Counted from the stretch's first letter, positions 21,400-33,149 are shown. The stretch: 64,000 bases of DNA from Paguma larvata (GCA_030068075.1 CM057826.1:111562746-111626745); one strand, 5' to 3'. The notes: generated by a model not told the origin, from the letters alone. Numbers and translations are program-made.

Positions 21400-22380
21400 G
21401 CTGGCAAGTTGTCTTTCAGGACTTCGGCTGAAATGTCACCTCCCCAGAGAAGCCCTCCCTGGTCATCTAAGCCAAGCAGTCATTCTCTGCCACAACCCCC
21501 ATTTTATTTTCTTCATCCTACTTTTTAGAAAATTGAGGTATAATTAACATATAGCATTAGATTCATTTCAGGTGTACAGTATGATGATTCAGTATTTGTA
21601 TATGTTGTGAAATGATCACCACAGTAAATCTAGTTAGTATTCATCACCATACATAGTTACAATATTTTTTTCTCTTCATGAGAACTTTTAAGATTTACTC
21701 TCTCAGCAACTTTCGAATATGCAATACAATATTATTAACTGTAGTTATCATACTGTATGTTTCATCCCCATGACTTACCTTATACCTGCAAGTTTGTACA
21801 TTTGACCCCCTCTACCCATGTTGCCCACCCCTCACCCATCTCACGTCCGGCAACTGCCAGTCTGTTGTCTGTATCTGAGCTGAGAACGGGGTTGTTTGTT
21901 TTGTTTTGTTTTAGATTCCACATATAAGTATGATCATAGGGTATTTGTCTTTGTCTTATTTCCCTTAGCATTATATCCTTAAGATCCATCCATGTTGTTG
22001 CAAATGTCAAGATTCCCTTCTTTTTTATGGCGGAATAATATTACATGGTATATATACACACCACATTCGTTTATCCACTCATCCATCAATAGGCACTCAC
22101 ATTGTTTCCATATCTTGGTTTCTATAAATAATGCTTCAATGAATATCGAGGTGCAGCTATCTTTTTGAGTTAGGGTTTTTGTTTTCTTTGGATAAATTTC
22201 CGGCTCATTACTCTCCTTCTCACATTCTGAAATACTTTGTTGATAGAATGTTTACCTGTTTATTGTCTATCTCCTCCTTCTAGAATATAACCTCGATGAG
22301 CTAAACCTCAGTGCATTATTTACGGATATATTTTCAACATCTAGAAGTAGGCTTAGTGTTTAATAGCTGCTAAAAACATT
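21400..22380 (+). mobile_element. L2 LINE 3' region split by an antisense L1M
   Basis: Left part 21400-21515 ('gctgaaatgtcacctcccca', 'gagaagccctccctggtcat') and right part 22206-22380 ('gtttattgtctatctcctcc', 'ttctagaatataacctcgat') are consecutive pieces of sense L2. The L1M between them inserted later. Confidence 0.78.
21520..22205 (-). mobile_element. L1M 3' end, 5'-truncated, antisense
   Basis: Reverse-complement old L1 3' UTR: 'aaaattgaggtataattaac', 'tttcaggtgtacagtatgat', 'gaaatgatcaccacagtaaa', 'attccacatataagtatgat', 'ccatccatgttgttgcaaat', ending at 'gttttctttggataaattt'. It contains no ORF2 reverse-transcriptase part. Confidence 0.93.
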
Positions 22381-22694
22381 ATATTTTACGAATAGATGAC
22401 GGAACTAACCAAAAAGAGGTTTCTTTTGCTTCCTGATTAGAATGTACCAAGTTGTGAATTTCACCCACTATGGTTGCAGAGTGTGGGGGAGGGGACGAAA
22501 GGTGTGTCAGAATTCTGCCTGTTTTAGTTCAACTCAATTCAATCCAGAACAAACTTATCAAATTCCTGTTATACACCAGGCAGTGAACCTCACACTCAAG
22601 ATTCAGAGAAAACTCAAAATTCTGCCCTCCCGCTCCTTGGAGTCTGGCAAAGAAATTAGATATTTAACAGCAATTATCAAAGTAATTGAACAGT

Positions 22695-22790
22695 ACTTCC
22701 TGCCCCACAGAATTCTAAACACTGTAACAAATTATGTCATTGAGCCTTCACCACAACCCTGTAGGTTAGGAGTGATAATAAAAGGGAGGT
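22695..22790 (-). mobile_element. MIR fragment
   Basis: 'gagccttcaccacaaccctg' and 'taggttaggagtgataata' are reverse-complement MIR. Confidence 0.6.
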
Positions 22791-22885
22791 TATCTTATCT
22801 GTCTTGTTCACTTTTGCTTCTTTAGTACCTGGTACAGTGTCTGACCTAAGTAGATGCTCAATAAATATGTTCAGTAATGACTGAG
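22785..22885 (+). mobile_element. L2 LINE 3'-terminal fragment
   Basis: 'atctgtcttgttcacttttg', 'tacctggtacagtgtctgac' and 'gatgctcaataaatatgttc' form a sense L2 3' end. Confidence 0.75.
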
Positions 22886-23020
22886 TGCTTTGAAAGACGA
22901 GGATGGTATTTGAGAGTCAATAGCAAGAGGATTTGACCTAGTCTGAGACATTAAGAAACCTCTCCCTGAAGATGTGACATTTTATTTAAGTCTTGAAGAA
23001 TGAATAGGAGTTTGATGTGC

Positions 23021-24140
23021 TCAGACTTGCAAGTGAAAACCTTTCAGGTTGTCAGGCTCATCCTGACTGATTTTAAAGAAGCTGATTTTTGTTTTCTCGG
23101 GATTTACTTTCCTTCTTAGCCAAATGAAAAACTGCCATGATGAAACTTACCCCAAAGGAGGTTGCCAGGACATGTTAAAAGAAATGATCAGGGTAACTTT
23201 CCCAGAAGAGCTGGGCTTCAGGGAGGGCACCTTGAGAGGGGCTGTTAGGAGGTCCAAAGGCAAGCGCTTCAGCTGGGACTTCGCAGGACAAAAGCGATCG
23301 CTTCTGGTCTCCCAGGAGGTCTGTCCGAAGAAAAGCTTGGAGCAGCCTGGTCTGTAGTGTAGCCCTCCAGAATTTCCCAATAAATTGCCTTTCCCCCACC
23401 CCCACCTGCCATTTGATGTTCGAACTCGGTGTTTGGAAATCATCTGGGGAATTTCTTGTCTCTACACTCTGTTCTGCTAGACTCCAGGGCCCTTCTCATA
23501 TGGCACCTAAAATGGGTCACCTTTATCTTTCCCTCCTCCTGGGCTCCTGGTTTCCCTTTCAGAGATCTCTCTGTGCCCTTGGGCCCTCCCTTGAGACAAC
23601 TCTGCCAAAGCCTTTCAGCCTCCCCTCTCCACAGAAAGACCCTTCCTCTCTTGGTAGCCCTGCTCTTATCTATGATGACATTTGTTATATCAGAGTTCAG
23701 TTCCACTTATGGGGTTAATGACTACTAACTGTTTATTTGCTGTGCCTCCCAGTAAGATAATTGCCTTTTAACGGGAGCTTTTTGTAAATAATGCCTAATG
23801 GCAAAGCCTGAATCTCTAAACATTGACTTTTTGAGGCTCTGTAATCCCAAAGAATCTTTTCAGACCTTTTCAGAATCTTTTCCATCATAACCCCTATGAT
23901 ACCGCATTGTAATAGTTTATTAGTCCTTTTTTTGTTTGTTTTTTCTGTAAAATGCATTCCTTTAGAGTAGGCGTCACTAAATCACCAGTGGCCTCACTCA
24001 CTAATGCCTAATGAAACATGTGGGTGCCAACAAAATTTGGACCAAAGCGGTGAGGCATGTGATCTGGGACAAGCGTGTCTGGAAAACTTTCTGTAACCCC
24101 GACCTTTCAAGCCGAAGCATGAAATGAAATACCTCACTCC
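23021..24140. other. Unassigned intronic DNA
   Basis: Several open frames of 75-100 codons on both strands (23124-23728) lack recognisable motifs and splice context. No repeat family could be named. Confidence 0.4.
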
Positions 24141-24290
24141 AGAGGTTCTCATACCGTAAAGGAGGAGTCACTTGGCATGGTGAGTATGCACATTTCCGTA
24201 TCTGATCTCAGGGAGTCTGAATCAACAGGCTCGATGGCTCCGAAATCTGCAAGGTCACCAAGTGATGCTGGGACAGAAACACTAATCTCC
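24141..24290 (+). mobile_element. MER5A hAT DNA transposon
   Basis: 'ccagaggttctcataccgta' start, 'aggagtcacttggcatggtg', 'gagtctgaatcaacaggctc' and 'aaggtcaccaagtgatgctg' are in sense order; a near-complete element. Confidence 0.75.
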
Positions 24291-24319
24291 CTGGGGGCTC
24301 TTTGTCTCTGAATACCGTA

Positions 24320-24375
24320 TTATATCCTCTCAGCCTGTTTTCCCTTCTGTAAAATGGGATTATTCAGAGAATCGA
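24320..24375 (+). mobile_element. MIR fragment
   Basis: 'cagcctgttttcccttctgt' followed by 'aaaatgggattattcagaga' is a short sense MIR core. Confidence 0.5.
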
Positions 24376-24955
24376 AGAGAAAAAAGACACAAAAGCACAC
24401 TGAAACACTTCAAACTGTGCTGCGCGGACCACCCGTGTCAATAATCATCTGATTGGGGATATTTCCCCTTACTGCGCCCTGTCCATATAGGTGGGTGGGG
24501 TGCCCAGGATTGGCACGAAATCAGTAATTTTTAATTGGGATTGGAAAAGATGTTTTCAGTTGAGGTCAAGGGGTACTGGCTGGTTTGGAGTGGCCGCTTT
24601 GTAACTTCGGTGCCAGCCTCACTGATCTTTTGTTTCTAATGAAGGAGACAGGCTTTTGTTTGTTTGTTTGTTTACTTAGTTCTTTGGAGATAATTATAGG
24701 CAGCATAATCAGTGAATATTTTTTCACTCTGGAAGTATTTACTAAGTGCCTGCTATTGACTCAGAAGGTATATACCAAATGTCTACTGTTGATCTAAGAC
24801 CAAATTATGCCAAGTCGAAGCATGTATTTTCATGAATTCCATAATGTCTGCTGGATGAGATATTCCACTCTATGGGCTCATTTGTGCTGTGAAGGACCTC
24901 CACAAAAAAAGTATCAAAGATCTTTCAAAAGTTTTTTCCCATATATATTGATTTA
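24376..24955. other. Unassigned intronic DNA
   Basis: A (TTTG)n run sits at about 24655-24672. 'gaagtatttactaagtgcct' near 24733 hints at L2. Nothing else is recognisable. Confidence 0.35.
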
Positions 24956-25014
24956 TCCATCCATCCATCCATCCATCCATCCATCCATCCATCCATCTGT
25001 CCATCCATCCATCC
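24956..25014. repeat. (CATC)n tetranucleotide microsatellite
   Basis: About fourteen CATC units with one CTGT interruption near 24996. It directly abuts the 3' terminus of an antisense L2 copy, where tetranucleotide tails are normal. Confidence 0.97.
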
Positions 25015-25019
25015 ACTTT

Positions 25020-25165
25020 TTCAAGTAATAGTTATTGAGTATCTACCTTGTGCCAGGCATTCAGAGTACAAAGATGAATTAGACATTAATATTTCCCTTA
25101 GGAAGTTTACAGTTTCATTGTGTAGACAAGATAGGTAAGTAAATGCAATATGATACTGTGATTCA
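25020..25165 (-). mobile_element. L2 LINE 3' end
   Basis: 'tagttattgagtatctacct', 'tgtgccaggcattcagagta' and 'gtgtagacaagataggtaag' form a reverse-complement L2 3' end. Confidence 0.75.
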
Positions 25166-25184
25166 GGGCTGATATTACTGTTAA

Positions 25185-25415
25185 AGACATAGCAATTAAA
25201 CTAACGAAGCACTTACATTTTGCTAGGCACTGTGCTAACCCCTTCATATCACCCATCCTATTTTGCCCTCATAATATCATGTGAGATTCTGTTATTATCC
25301 CTTCTAGCGATGGACTGAGGCTTAGAGATGTGACGTTGGTTGCCTAAGATGATACAGTACGTCAGTATCAAAGGCATGCTTAAGCTTTGGCTGTCTAATT
25401 GTGGCACCGTCCTCC
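25185..25415 (-). mobile_element. MIR SINE
   Basis: 'gctaggcactgtgctaaccc', 'cctcataatatcatgtgaga', 'gcgatggactgaggcttaga' follow reverse-complement MIR from 3' end to core. Confidence 0.7.
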
Positions 25416-25499
25416 TCACCACGCTTGTTCTGTCCCTGCTCTCAGGCTGGTGTCTAGCCACAGAAGCTCAGAGAAGGCCCACAGTGACCGTGTGAACAT

Positions 25500-25740
25500 C
25501 AGTAGGAATAATTCGTCAAGTGGCTACAGTGTGCTAGGTGCTTCACATGCTTATTGTGTCACTGCATCTGAGAATGCACGAGGAAAACCTTATTATTGTC
25601 TTGTAGACGTGGAAAACTAAGGTCCACAGGCGTTAAGAGTTTGTTTAGATCTACCCAGCAGTAAATGAATGCAATGCACATGGATTCAAATTTGGGTCCG
25701 ACTGACCGCAAAGCTCACACTCTCCCTCCACTCTGCTGCT
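25500..25740 (-). mobile_element. MIR SINE
   Basis: 'gtgctaggtgcttcacatgc', 'aaccttattattgtcttgta', 'gacgtggaaaactaaggtcc' and 'attcaaatttgggtccgact' follow reverse-complement MIR. Two MIRs in the same orientation lie about 85 bp apart. Confidence 0.75.
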
Positions 25741-26188
25741 CAGAGGTGGGGTGTGCAGTATCTCTCAGGAAGACACTTCCGGAAATGCTCTTGGGTTCTG
25801 AGATTCAGATGACCCATGTCATGTAACCAATGGAGACCATTCAGACATTGCTTAAATAGCACCTTACTTGGGATGGCCCAACCTTGCCAGGTATCTGGGT
25901 CTAAGGAAGTGATGGGTTATAGGGCTATTTTAGGGCTAAATGTCTGGTCTCTGCCACTAGCTTGTCATCATGTAGCAATGGTTCAAAAGTCAAAGAGAAA
26001 ACATCTTGGTGGAAGAGTCTGTTCATATAAAGTCCATGGCCTGGACTGAGACACTAATTACTTTATGGCTCAAAGTGTTCACTTTCCTGGGCAGACCAAT
26101 ACATTTATCCAATGCTAAGTTAAGTATATTTTTAAAGAAGAGAAGCAACAAAGGATTCAATTAAAATTATTCTACCAGATTTCAAAGC
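25741..26188. other. Unassigned intronic DNA
   Basis: No recognisable gene or named repeat. Confidence 0.4.
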
Positions 26189-27535
26189 ACACTTTTTTAA
26201 ATTGAAGTAAACTGGCACGCAGTGTTGTATTAGTTTCAGGTGTACAACGTATTGACTCAATAATTTATACATCATTTTGAGCTCACCATAAGTGTAGTCA
26301 CCATCTGTTATCATGTCATGTTATTACAACAGTATTGACTATATGCCCTCTGTGGTTCTTTCTATCTCTGTGACTCATTTTATAAGTAGAAGTTTGCACC
26401 TCTTAATCCTCCGTATCTGTTTCTGGCATTTCCCCACCTACTTCCTTTCTGGCAACCATCAATTGTTCTCTATACTTAAGACTCTGTTATTTTTGGTTTG
26501 GTTATTTTTGTTTTTTATATCCAACATTTAAGTGAAATCGTATGGTGTTTTTGTCTGGCTTCTTTCACTTGGCATGATAACCTGTAGGGCCATCCACGTT
26601 GTCACAAATGGCAAGATTTCATTCTTTTTTGTGGCTGAGTAATATCCCATTGTATATACACGTACACTTCTCCCACATCTTCTTTAGCAGCCATCTTTTG
26701 ATGGGCACTGGGGTTGCTTCCATATGTTGGTTATTGTAAATAGTGCTGCAATAAGCATAGGAGTGCATATATCATTTTGAATCAGTGTTTTTGTTTTCTT
26801 TAGGTAAATGCCAAGTCGTGGAATAACTGAATCATATGGCATTTCCATTTTTAACTTTTGAGGACTCTCCTACTGTTTTCCGCCATGATTGCACCAGTTT
26901 ATATTCCCATCAACAGTACACGAGGGTTCCTTTTTCTTCACATCTCTCAGATGCTTGTTGTTTCTTGTCCTTTCGATGCCAGCTCCTGGGACATGGGTGA
27001 GGTGGTATCTGGCCGTGGTTTTGATTTGCATTTCTCTGATGATCGTTGTTTGTTGAGCATCTTTTCATGTGTCTGTTGACCATCTGTATGGGTTTATTTC
27101 TGGGCTCTCCATCCTATTCCATTGATCTATAGGTCTGCTTTTGTACCGGTACCATACTGTTTGGATTACCATAGCTTTGTAGTATATCTTGAAATCTTGA
27201 ACTGTGATACCTCCAACTTTATTCTTTCTCAAGATTGCTTTGGCCATTTGAGGTTGTTTGTGATTCTCTACAAAATTTAGGATTATTTGTTCTAGTTCTG
27301 TGAAAAACGCTATTGCTTTTTGATAAGGATGGGACTGAATCTGTAGATTGCTTTGTGTAAGTATGGACATTTTAACAACATTAATTCTTATAGTCCATGA
27401 GCCTGCTAGGTCTTTTAATTCGTTCATGTTGTCTTTAATTTCTTTTATCAACGTCTTATAGTTTTCAAAGTACGGGTCTCTCACCTCCTTGGTTAAGTTA
27501 ATTCCTAGCTATTTTATTCTTTTTAGTGCAAGTGG
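26189..27535 (-). mobile_element. L1M LINE, antisense, with internal deletion
   Basis: Begins with the 3' UTR in reverse complement ('ttagtttcaggtgtacaacg') and continues through the ORF2 C-terminus. At about 27085 it jumps from 'ttgaccatctgtatgg' to 'tttatttctgggctctccat'; in intact L1M copies several hundred bases lie between these, so an internal deletion is inferred. From 27484 down to 27065 the minus strand keeps about 139 codons open, reading as the ORF2 segment just after the reverse transcriptase (motifs [47 protein letters not shown]). It has no promoter, ORF1 or reverse-transcriptase core, so it is dead. Confidence 0.94.
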
Positions 27536-30500
27536 AACAAGACATTGTACATTTTTATATTTTATATTAAATTTTATTTTTAAACTTTATATTAAATCTT
27601 ATTTTTAAAAATCCCACTCAGAGGAATATTGGTTTTCTTTTATGGACCATCAGATCATTTCCTCACGCCTCTAAATGTAGCACGAGGGACATTCACCTTT
27701 TCTCTGCCATATACAATAGTGTCTTTCACAGAACTTAGAAATCCCAAACTGATATCTTGTGCTTGCCTTCCAGCGGTAAGGTTTCCAAAGTCATTATTAT
27801 TTCATGGGTCAGAACCAAACCACATCCCCAATCCAAATTACATTATTTGGTGGTTAGTCCTGTCTTTTGATATCGCCATTTGCTCTCTTTCACATGTGAA
27901 ATCTGAGTGAGTGTCTTGGTAGAGTTGTATAATTCTTAGATCAACTTGGTTTTTCCAGCCATCAGTGTATGCCAGTGGGTAAAGGGTCAGTTTCCTTGGG
28001 CTTAGCCTCTGTTCTTGTGTTGTGGCTTTAAATTTGTACAGCAACTAATTCAGAACCAGGTTCCTGCCTCAGTGTGAGGGCTGGCAGGAAAAAAGAGGCT
28101 GTGGTGGAGCACAGAATCTGTCTGTGTTAGCCCTCTGTCACCGGCTACTCACCCCAGCTTTTGGCTTCACCTAAATGATAAATGGTCCTATTGTTTGGGC
28201 TCTCGTATTAAGAAAACATAGAACTAAATCTAGATGAAGCAAGGACAGAGACCCATTTCATTGCACTGTACTTTAATATTCCTGAGACCCATGGCATTAC
28301 GGGCGGCTCTTTTAACAGCCGTCCCTCTCCAGGGCAGAACACTGTGCCGTCTTTGTTTCATCTGATCTTCCAGCTAAATAAGAGATGGTCACTTATCCTC
28401 AGTGCTCCCCTATCCTGCTGGATTTCAATTGCTAGAGGAGAAACTGACCACACGGGAAAAGGTAGAGGTTTCAGGCAGGGCATTTCAGCGTGTGTTTACA
28501 GGCAGGACTGACTTACTCAGCAAATCCTGCTCGGAGAAGCTGCAGCCAATGAAGAGGCTATATCCCGGCTTGCTTGGGGGCTTCTGAGTTTGAGCTGCAC
28601 GCAGAAATGTAAGGCACTGCTTCCTGGTGCTGATGGCAAAATGGGACCCATCTCCAGTTATTCCTCGGTCTTCCCAGCTCTGCACACCCAGGAGAGAACC
28701 TACATAAACATATTGGGGATGTAGCCAGCTTTAAAGGCCGAGAGAATCCTTATGGATTCAGGAGACTGTTTTTTTATTTAGATTTTTATTTTTTATTTTT
28801 TTTTGGAAGATGAAATGCTTCTCTCGTTACCTGCCTTACATCTTCAGACCTCCGAATACCATCCTCTCTTCCAGCTGCCACACGGAAGGTACAGACCAGA
28901 GAGGGAGACTGTCTGGGTGGGTGGGAAAAAGTGGGCTGGTGTATGACTTCCCACAGGCTCTGCTTTCTGTAGCTACTAGATGACTGCCGTTCCTGGCAAA
29001 AGCTTGTGTCTCACAGACTTAGATCTGCTTCTAAAATCAGTCTGTCTTCTCGAAGGAAGGGAAGTCTTTTCTGAAGAGCAGGATAATGTTGCAAAGGTGA
29101 TCTCAAAGCTGATACAGCTGAGTCAAAAAAAAAATCAGAAATATTTTGCCAGTTTCACTTATTCTACTTCACAAGCAAACAAGTAATTGTAACTCCTGTT
29201 AAGGAAGAAGATTTTCAGAAGGTGCTGCCACATACATTTATGCATGCTCTCTGTTTTGTCATTGTCTGTTTAATAACTTGGTGCGTGCCCAAGAAAGCAA
29301 TTAGCAAAATAGAATTAGCTTACCCATGACTGTGGAGTGTCGATTGTGGGATTGGTTTGCCCGGAGTCTGGACTTGGATTGCAGAGCAGGAAGACACAGC
29401 TGACTTTCAGCACTTGCTGGAAATGTGGGTAGGGGGGATTCTAAGTTAATGCCTTCTGGCGAGGGTGAGCTGAGCCTTGTACAGACAGTCCCCAGTTCCG
29501 GTCCTTTTGGGGACCTCCTCTGCTACCTTCTGACCTCGCGTGCCATGCGTCCGTGTGGATGTACTTTCCGTGTGCACGTGTGTGTGTGCCTTGTCAAAGT
29601 GCTGGCAATTCACCTTCACTGAAGCACTGGTCAGCATCTCTGGAGCCAGTAGCTGGGTGTGCATATTCTATGTGTGATCTGTCTGTTTCTTTTGATCTGC
29701 TACCTCCTTGAAAAAGAGCAGTTTCAAGCCAAGCCACTGGCTGGCTGCTTCTCAGGCTGAGGGTTGTCCTACAAGCAGTACTGATTGAAGACGGCTGGGG
29801 GTGGGGAGAGGCTCCGGCCACAGCTCAGTCCAGCCACACTCTCGGCCATGGAGCTGACGAGCAGCCTTTTCTGAAAACCCACACTTGTTTCTCATCCTCG
29901 GACTAGGAACCCGGGACTGGGGGCTGTGTATGTAAAACAAGAAAAGTGATTTTCAGTCAATACCCCGTGGGAAAAGCAAGTAGGAGTTTGAGATCACCCT
30001 TGAATTGAGACCAAAGACGGTATTTTCCATAGACCATGATATCTATCTTACAGATTGTTTTTCAATTGGACATTTCCCTTAACAATGTTATTGGTGGCTA
30101 AGGGAGATGACCCATTGAGAAATCTTGGCTCTCACAGAGTAAGTCTCTGTATATATTGGGGAGGGAGGAGGGTGCCATGGACAGAAATCTCCAGGGGCAC
30201 TTTCCATGTATGAAAGACCTAACTAGTACAGGAAGCTGCCTAGATGACTTTTCTACTTCTGATCGCTTCCCCGTCCTCTCCTCCTAGCTTAGACGTGGAG
30301 AACCCAAACACTTGGTGTCTTCAGTTGCTGTTTTGTGTATTAATCGAACTAAAGATCCTACCTCATGCAAACCACCACCACCAAGAACTTCCTTGAACTG
30401 TTTTTTGACTAAGTTTAACTGTTTTATTCCATCAAATGGAAATCGCATGTTATTGCTATCAGAACAGTCTCTAACTTGCTAACTACCACCAGATTTAGGG

Positions 30501-30625
30501 GGTGGGGAGTAAGGATACTTGTTTCTCAATCTGTCGCAAAAATGAGCGGGGTGGACAGTCTGTGGCAAACAATAACGTGATGAGTGAGCCCCTGGGGCTG
30601 GGTGGGGGACGCAGGAGTTAAATAC
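27536..30625. other. Unassigned intronic DNA, about 3 kb
   Basis: No named repeat or convincing exon. Visible structure is limited to AT-rich stretches at 27550-27610 and 28768-28805 (T-rich), an A-run at 29127-29135 and a short TG-rich stretch near 29572-29590. It is among the longest repeat-poor stretches in the window. Confidence 0.4.
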
Positions 30626-30629
30626 CACG

Positions 30630-30770
30630 CAAGCAAGGCCTGGTGACTTAATTACTCTATGCTCAAATTTATGTACAAAATGGAAATAAAAAGACCCATT
30701 CCCAGGATATGGAGAATTAAATGTGATCATTCCAGGAGGAAGCTTGGTACATGACAGATGCTGTCCGTTT
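30630..30770 (+). mobile_element. MIR fragment
   Basis: 'ggtgacttaattactctatg', 'gtacaaaatggaaataaaaa' and 'gtacatgacagatgctgtcc' are sense MIR blocks. Confidence 0.55.
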
Positions 30771-31204
30771 TGAAGTCCCATGTACTTTCTCAGATATCAA
30801 GTTTTCTTTTTTTATTCAGTGTCTTAAGTAATGAACACTTGCAAACACATCACAGTGTCGCTAGGTACTGGGTATACTTATTCAGAGTTTGTCCGAGGAG
30901 AAAAATACGTGAGAACGAGCCTGAGTTTGTGTTTATATTGTTAACAATATGTCACTCCGTAGTTTCTTCTGGAAAAGTTATGGCTGCAAACTTCATATTT
31001 TATTTAACTGAAGAGGCAGAGAGTGAATAATTGGTGGACATCCCTGTGAAAACCAAATAAGTATAAATACCCAAGCAATCCCCTTAAGAGCAATTGGAGA
31101 ACAACTTTAAAAGCTTCAATAATCACTGGGTTGCTTGGAGGGTGGAGCCACCCTGCTTAAAGACAGGTGTTCCTTCCAGCTTGTCTTGACCTTGTTTTCT
31201 CAGC
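30771..31204. other. Unassigned intronic DNA
   Basis: Nothing recognisable. Confidence 0.4.
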
Positions 31205-31400
31205 ACAGGAAGGTCATGAGCTTTGGATTTTAGCTGCTGCCCCTTGCCAACTGGGTGATGTTGGATAGTTATTTAACGTCTCCCAGCCTCAGTTTCCTCA
31301 TTTGTAAAACCTGGAGAATGATACATGATAGGCTGGCGGCAAAGAAGTACATTCAGAATGCCACGCACAGGGTAATGATCATAGTAGTAGCAACGATAAT
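31205..31400 (+). mobile_element. MIR SINE
   Basis: 'catgagctttggattttagc', 'gttatttaacgtctcccagc' and 'ctcagtttcctcatttgtaa' are in sense order, well kept in the core. Confidence 0.82.
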
Positions 31401-31609
31401 AATTACCATTAGTGTCACTGCCCTTCACTTGTATTGCACCTGCTGTGTCCCAGGCACCATCTGAGCACACGATGGAATAACACATTCATACATATGTGGT
31501 CCACAAATATTAGTTCTTTTTCTTTCCGTCTCTCACTTGCAACCCTCAAGCCTGTTTCTGCACCCGTTAGGTCAAGATTTTGTTCTTCCTATTACAGTCA
31601 AAATAATTT

Positions 31610-32130
31610 TTAAAAAATAGGATCATATTCCCTCCCTCAAAGCCCCTCACGCAGCAGCATGCTTGCACTGAAAACCTCTCAGGGGCTTCCTATGGCCCTG
31701 CGCGTTCTGACCCCTGCCTGACTTTCCTGCCTGATCCCAAGCGCGCTCCATTCTGCCCGGGCTCCAGCCACACAGGCCTTTCTTGGTTCTTCAGGAGTCT
31801 TGCTCCGGCTACAGATTTCTCTTTCTCCCCTCAGCCCCTTTCCTTGTTAATCCTGGCCTTGGACTCGCAGCTCAAGCAGAGAGGTCATCTCTGCCCTGAG
31901 GGTCATCCTAGTCCCAAGTTTTAGAGAACTGGGGTGTTTCAGAGCACCTGTCATAGTTTGTCGTCCCGACTGGCCTGCATAACTAATTTGTGAATCTCTG
32001 TCTCCCTGCTAGAGCAAAAGCTTCATGGGCGCAGGGCCCACTTGTAGTTTTGCTCTCGGCCGTACCCCCGCACTAGTACAATACCAAGTGCTTAGGGGGC
32101 ACTCACCACATTTTTATTGAATGAAAAGAT
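31610..32130 (+). mobile_element. L2 LINE 3' region with intact 3' terminus
   Basis: 'aggggcttcctatggccctg', 'gggctccagccacacaggcc', 'ggtcatctctgccctgaggg', 'ccaagtgcttagggggcact' and 'ttttattgaatgaaaag' run in sense order over about 500 bp. Confidence 0.82.
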
Positions 32131-32730
32131 GCCCAACACCAAGGCTATTATAGAATCACATTGTGAAAACACAGGTGAAACACATTCTCCAAAGCATTAA
32201 TGGCTACAGGAATGTAGTTGTTTTAACTATTGCCGGTTGGGGAGCTTTCTGTGCACATACTTGAGGGGACTGATTTTATGACCATGTTCTACTTTAACTT
32301 GAAATCAGAAGATACCCACAGGAAAAAGGTCAAAGAAATCATGCTGATGCCCGAACAGGGTTTGGAGAAGACAACTGGATTGTCTGCCCTTCTCTGTGGC
32401 CTTAAAAAGGCGTACAACTCCCTCCCCTATGGTGGGGAAGGATTCAGCCAGCAAAATGATTCCAGGATTAGAGGAACAAAATCTCAATCCCAAGCAAAAT
32501 GAAACCATTCCAGACAGGGCACAGGGGAAGGGGAGACCCACAGGAGTAAGAGAGCCAGTGAAGTAATGAGGAACCTTGCGTGGTATTTTGCAGTGGCCCG
32601 AATTTAGCACCCCACCTGAGAGGGCCTTTTCCGGGCTGGAAAGAGGCGTCATGGCACTTCCTTTTCCTGAAGGAACAGGGGTCGTTGCCTTGTCCCGTGC
32701 CATTTCTTTTCCCTGAGTAGTCTCTGTCAC
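32131..32730. other. Unassigned intronic DNA
   Basis: A 141-codon minus-strand frame (32305-32730) is open but has no recognised motif. Confidence 0.4.
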
Positions 32731-32734
32731 GTTC

Positions 32735-32815
32735 TCATGCTGCCAACCCCTGCTCGTCCCTTAAAACTCGGTGCAAGTCAGGGCTTCCCAGGAAGACTTC
32801 CTTAACAACGCCAAA
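32735..32815 (+). mobile_element. L2 LINE fragment
   Basis: 'ggtgcaagtcagggcttccc' and 'aggaagacttccttaacaac' resemble the L2 3' region. Confidence 0.5.
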
Positions 32816-32924
32816 GATGGACTTGTCATTATGAGTCACAAGAAGCCCAAGAGTTGGGGACAGAAGAAATGAGGAGAAGCAGAGGAGCACTGGAAGAATC
32901 AGTGGCCGGGTGCTCAGGGCTGTG

Positions 32925-33090
32925 CCTGTATGATCTCATTGGCAGCTCTCGTGGTCTCCTACAAGACGCTGTTGTCTCTAAGTTATAGGTGAGGAAACGG
33001 CCACATGCCTGCCTTGTCCAGAGCTACCGTTAGTAAAGTCGGAGCTAAGACTCAAGGCCAAGCTCTCCGAATTGGAAGTCGGTGCTCTTC
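32925..33090 (-). mobile_element. MIR SINE
   Basis: 'gtatgatctcattggcagct', 'ttataggtgaggaaacggcc' and 'ggagctaagactcaaggcca' follow reverse-complement MIR. Confidence 0.65.
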
Positions 33091-33149
33091 ACGCGTGCGT
33101 TACCCATCTCCTTCCGAATACAGCCTTCAGTTATGTTGAAACAGTCTCT

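Larger units (their letters stand above)
22530..23020 (-). mobile_element. L2 LINE remnant, interrupted
   Basis: 'aattcctgttatacaccagg' (about 22560) and 'gaagatgtgacattttattt' (about 22970) are reverse-complement L2 blocks. A MIR-like piece (22695-22790) and a sense L2 end lie between them. Confidence 0.5.

Noticed and set aside
24956..25014. Short regular repeats suggesting a CRISPR-like array
   Set aside because: It is a 4-bp microsatellite without unique spacers, in mammalian DNA.
32305..32730. 141-codon minus strand open frame
   Set aside because: No motif, no repeat-derived protein and no splice context; consistent with chance.
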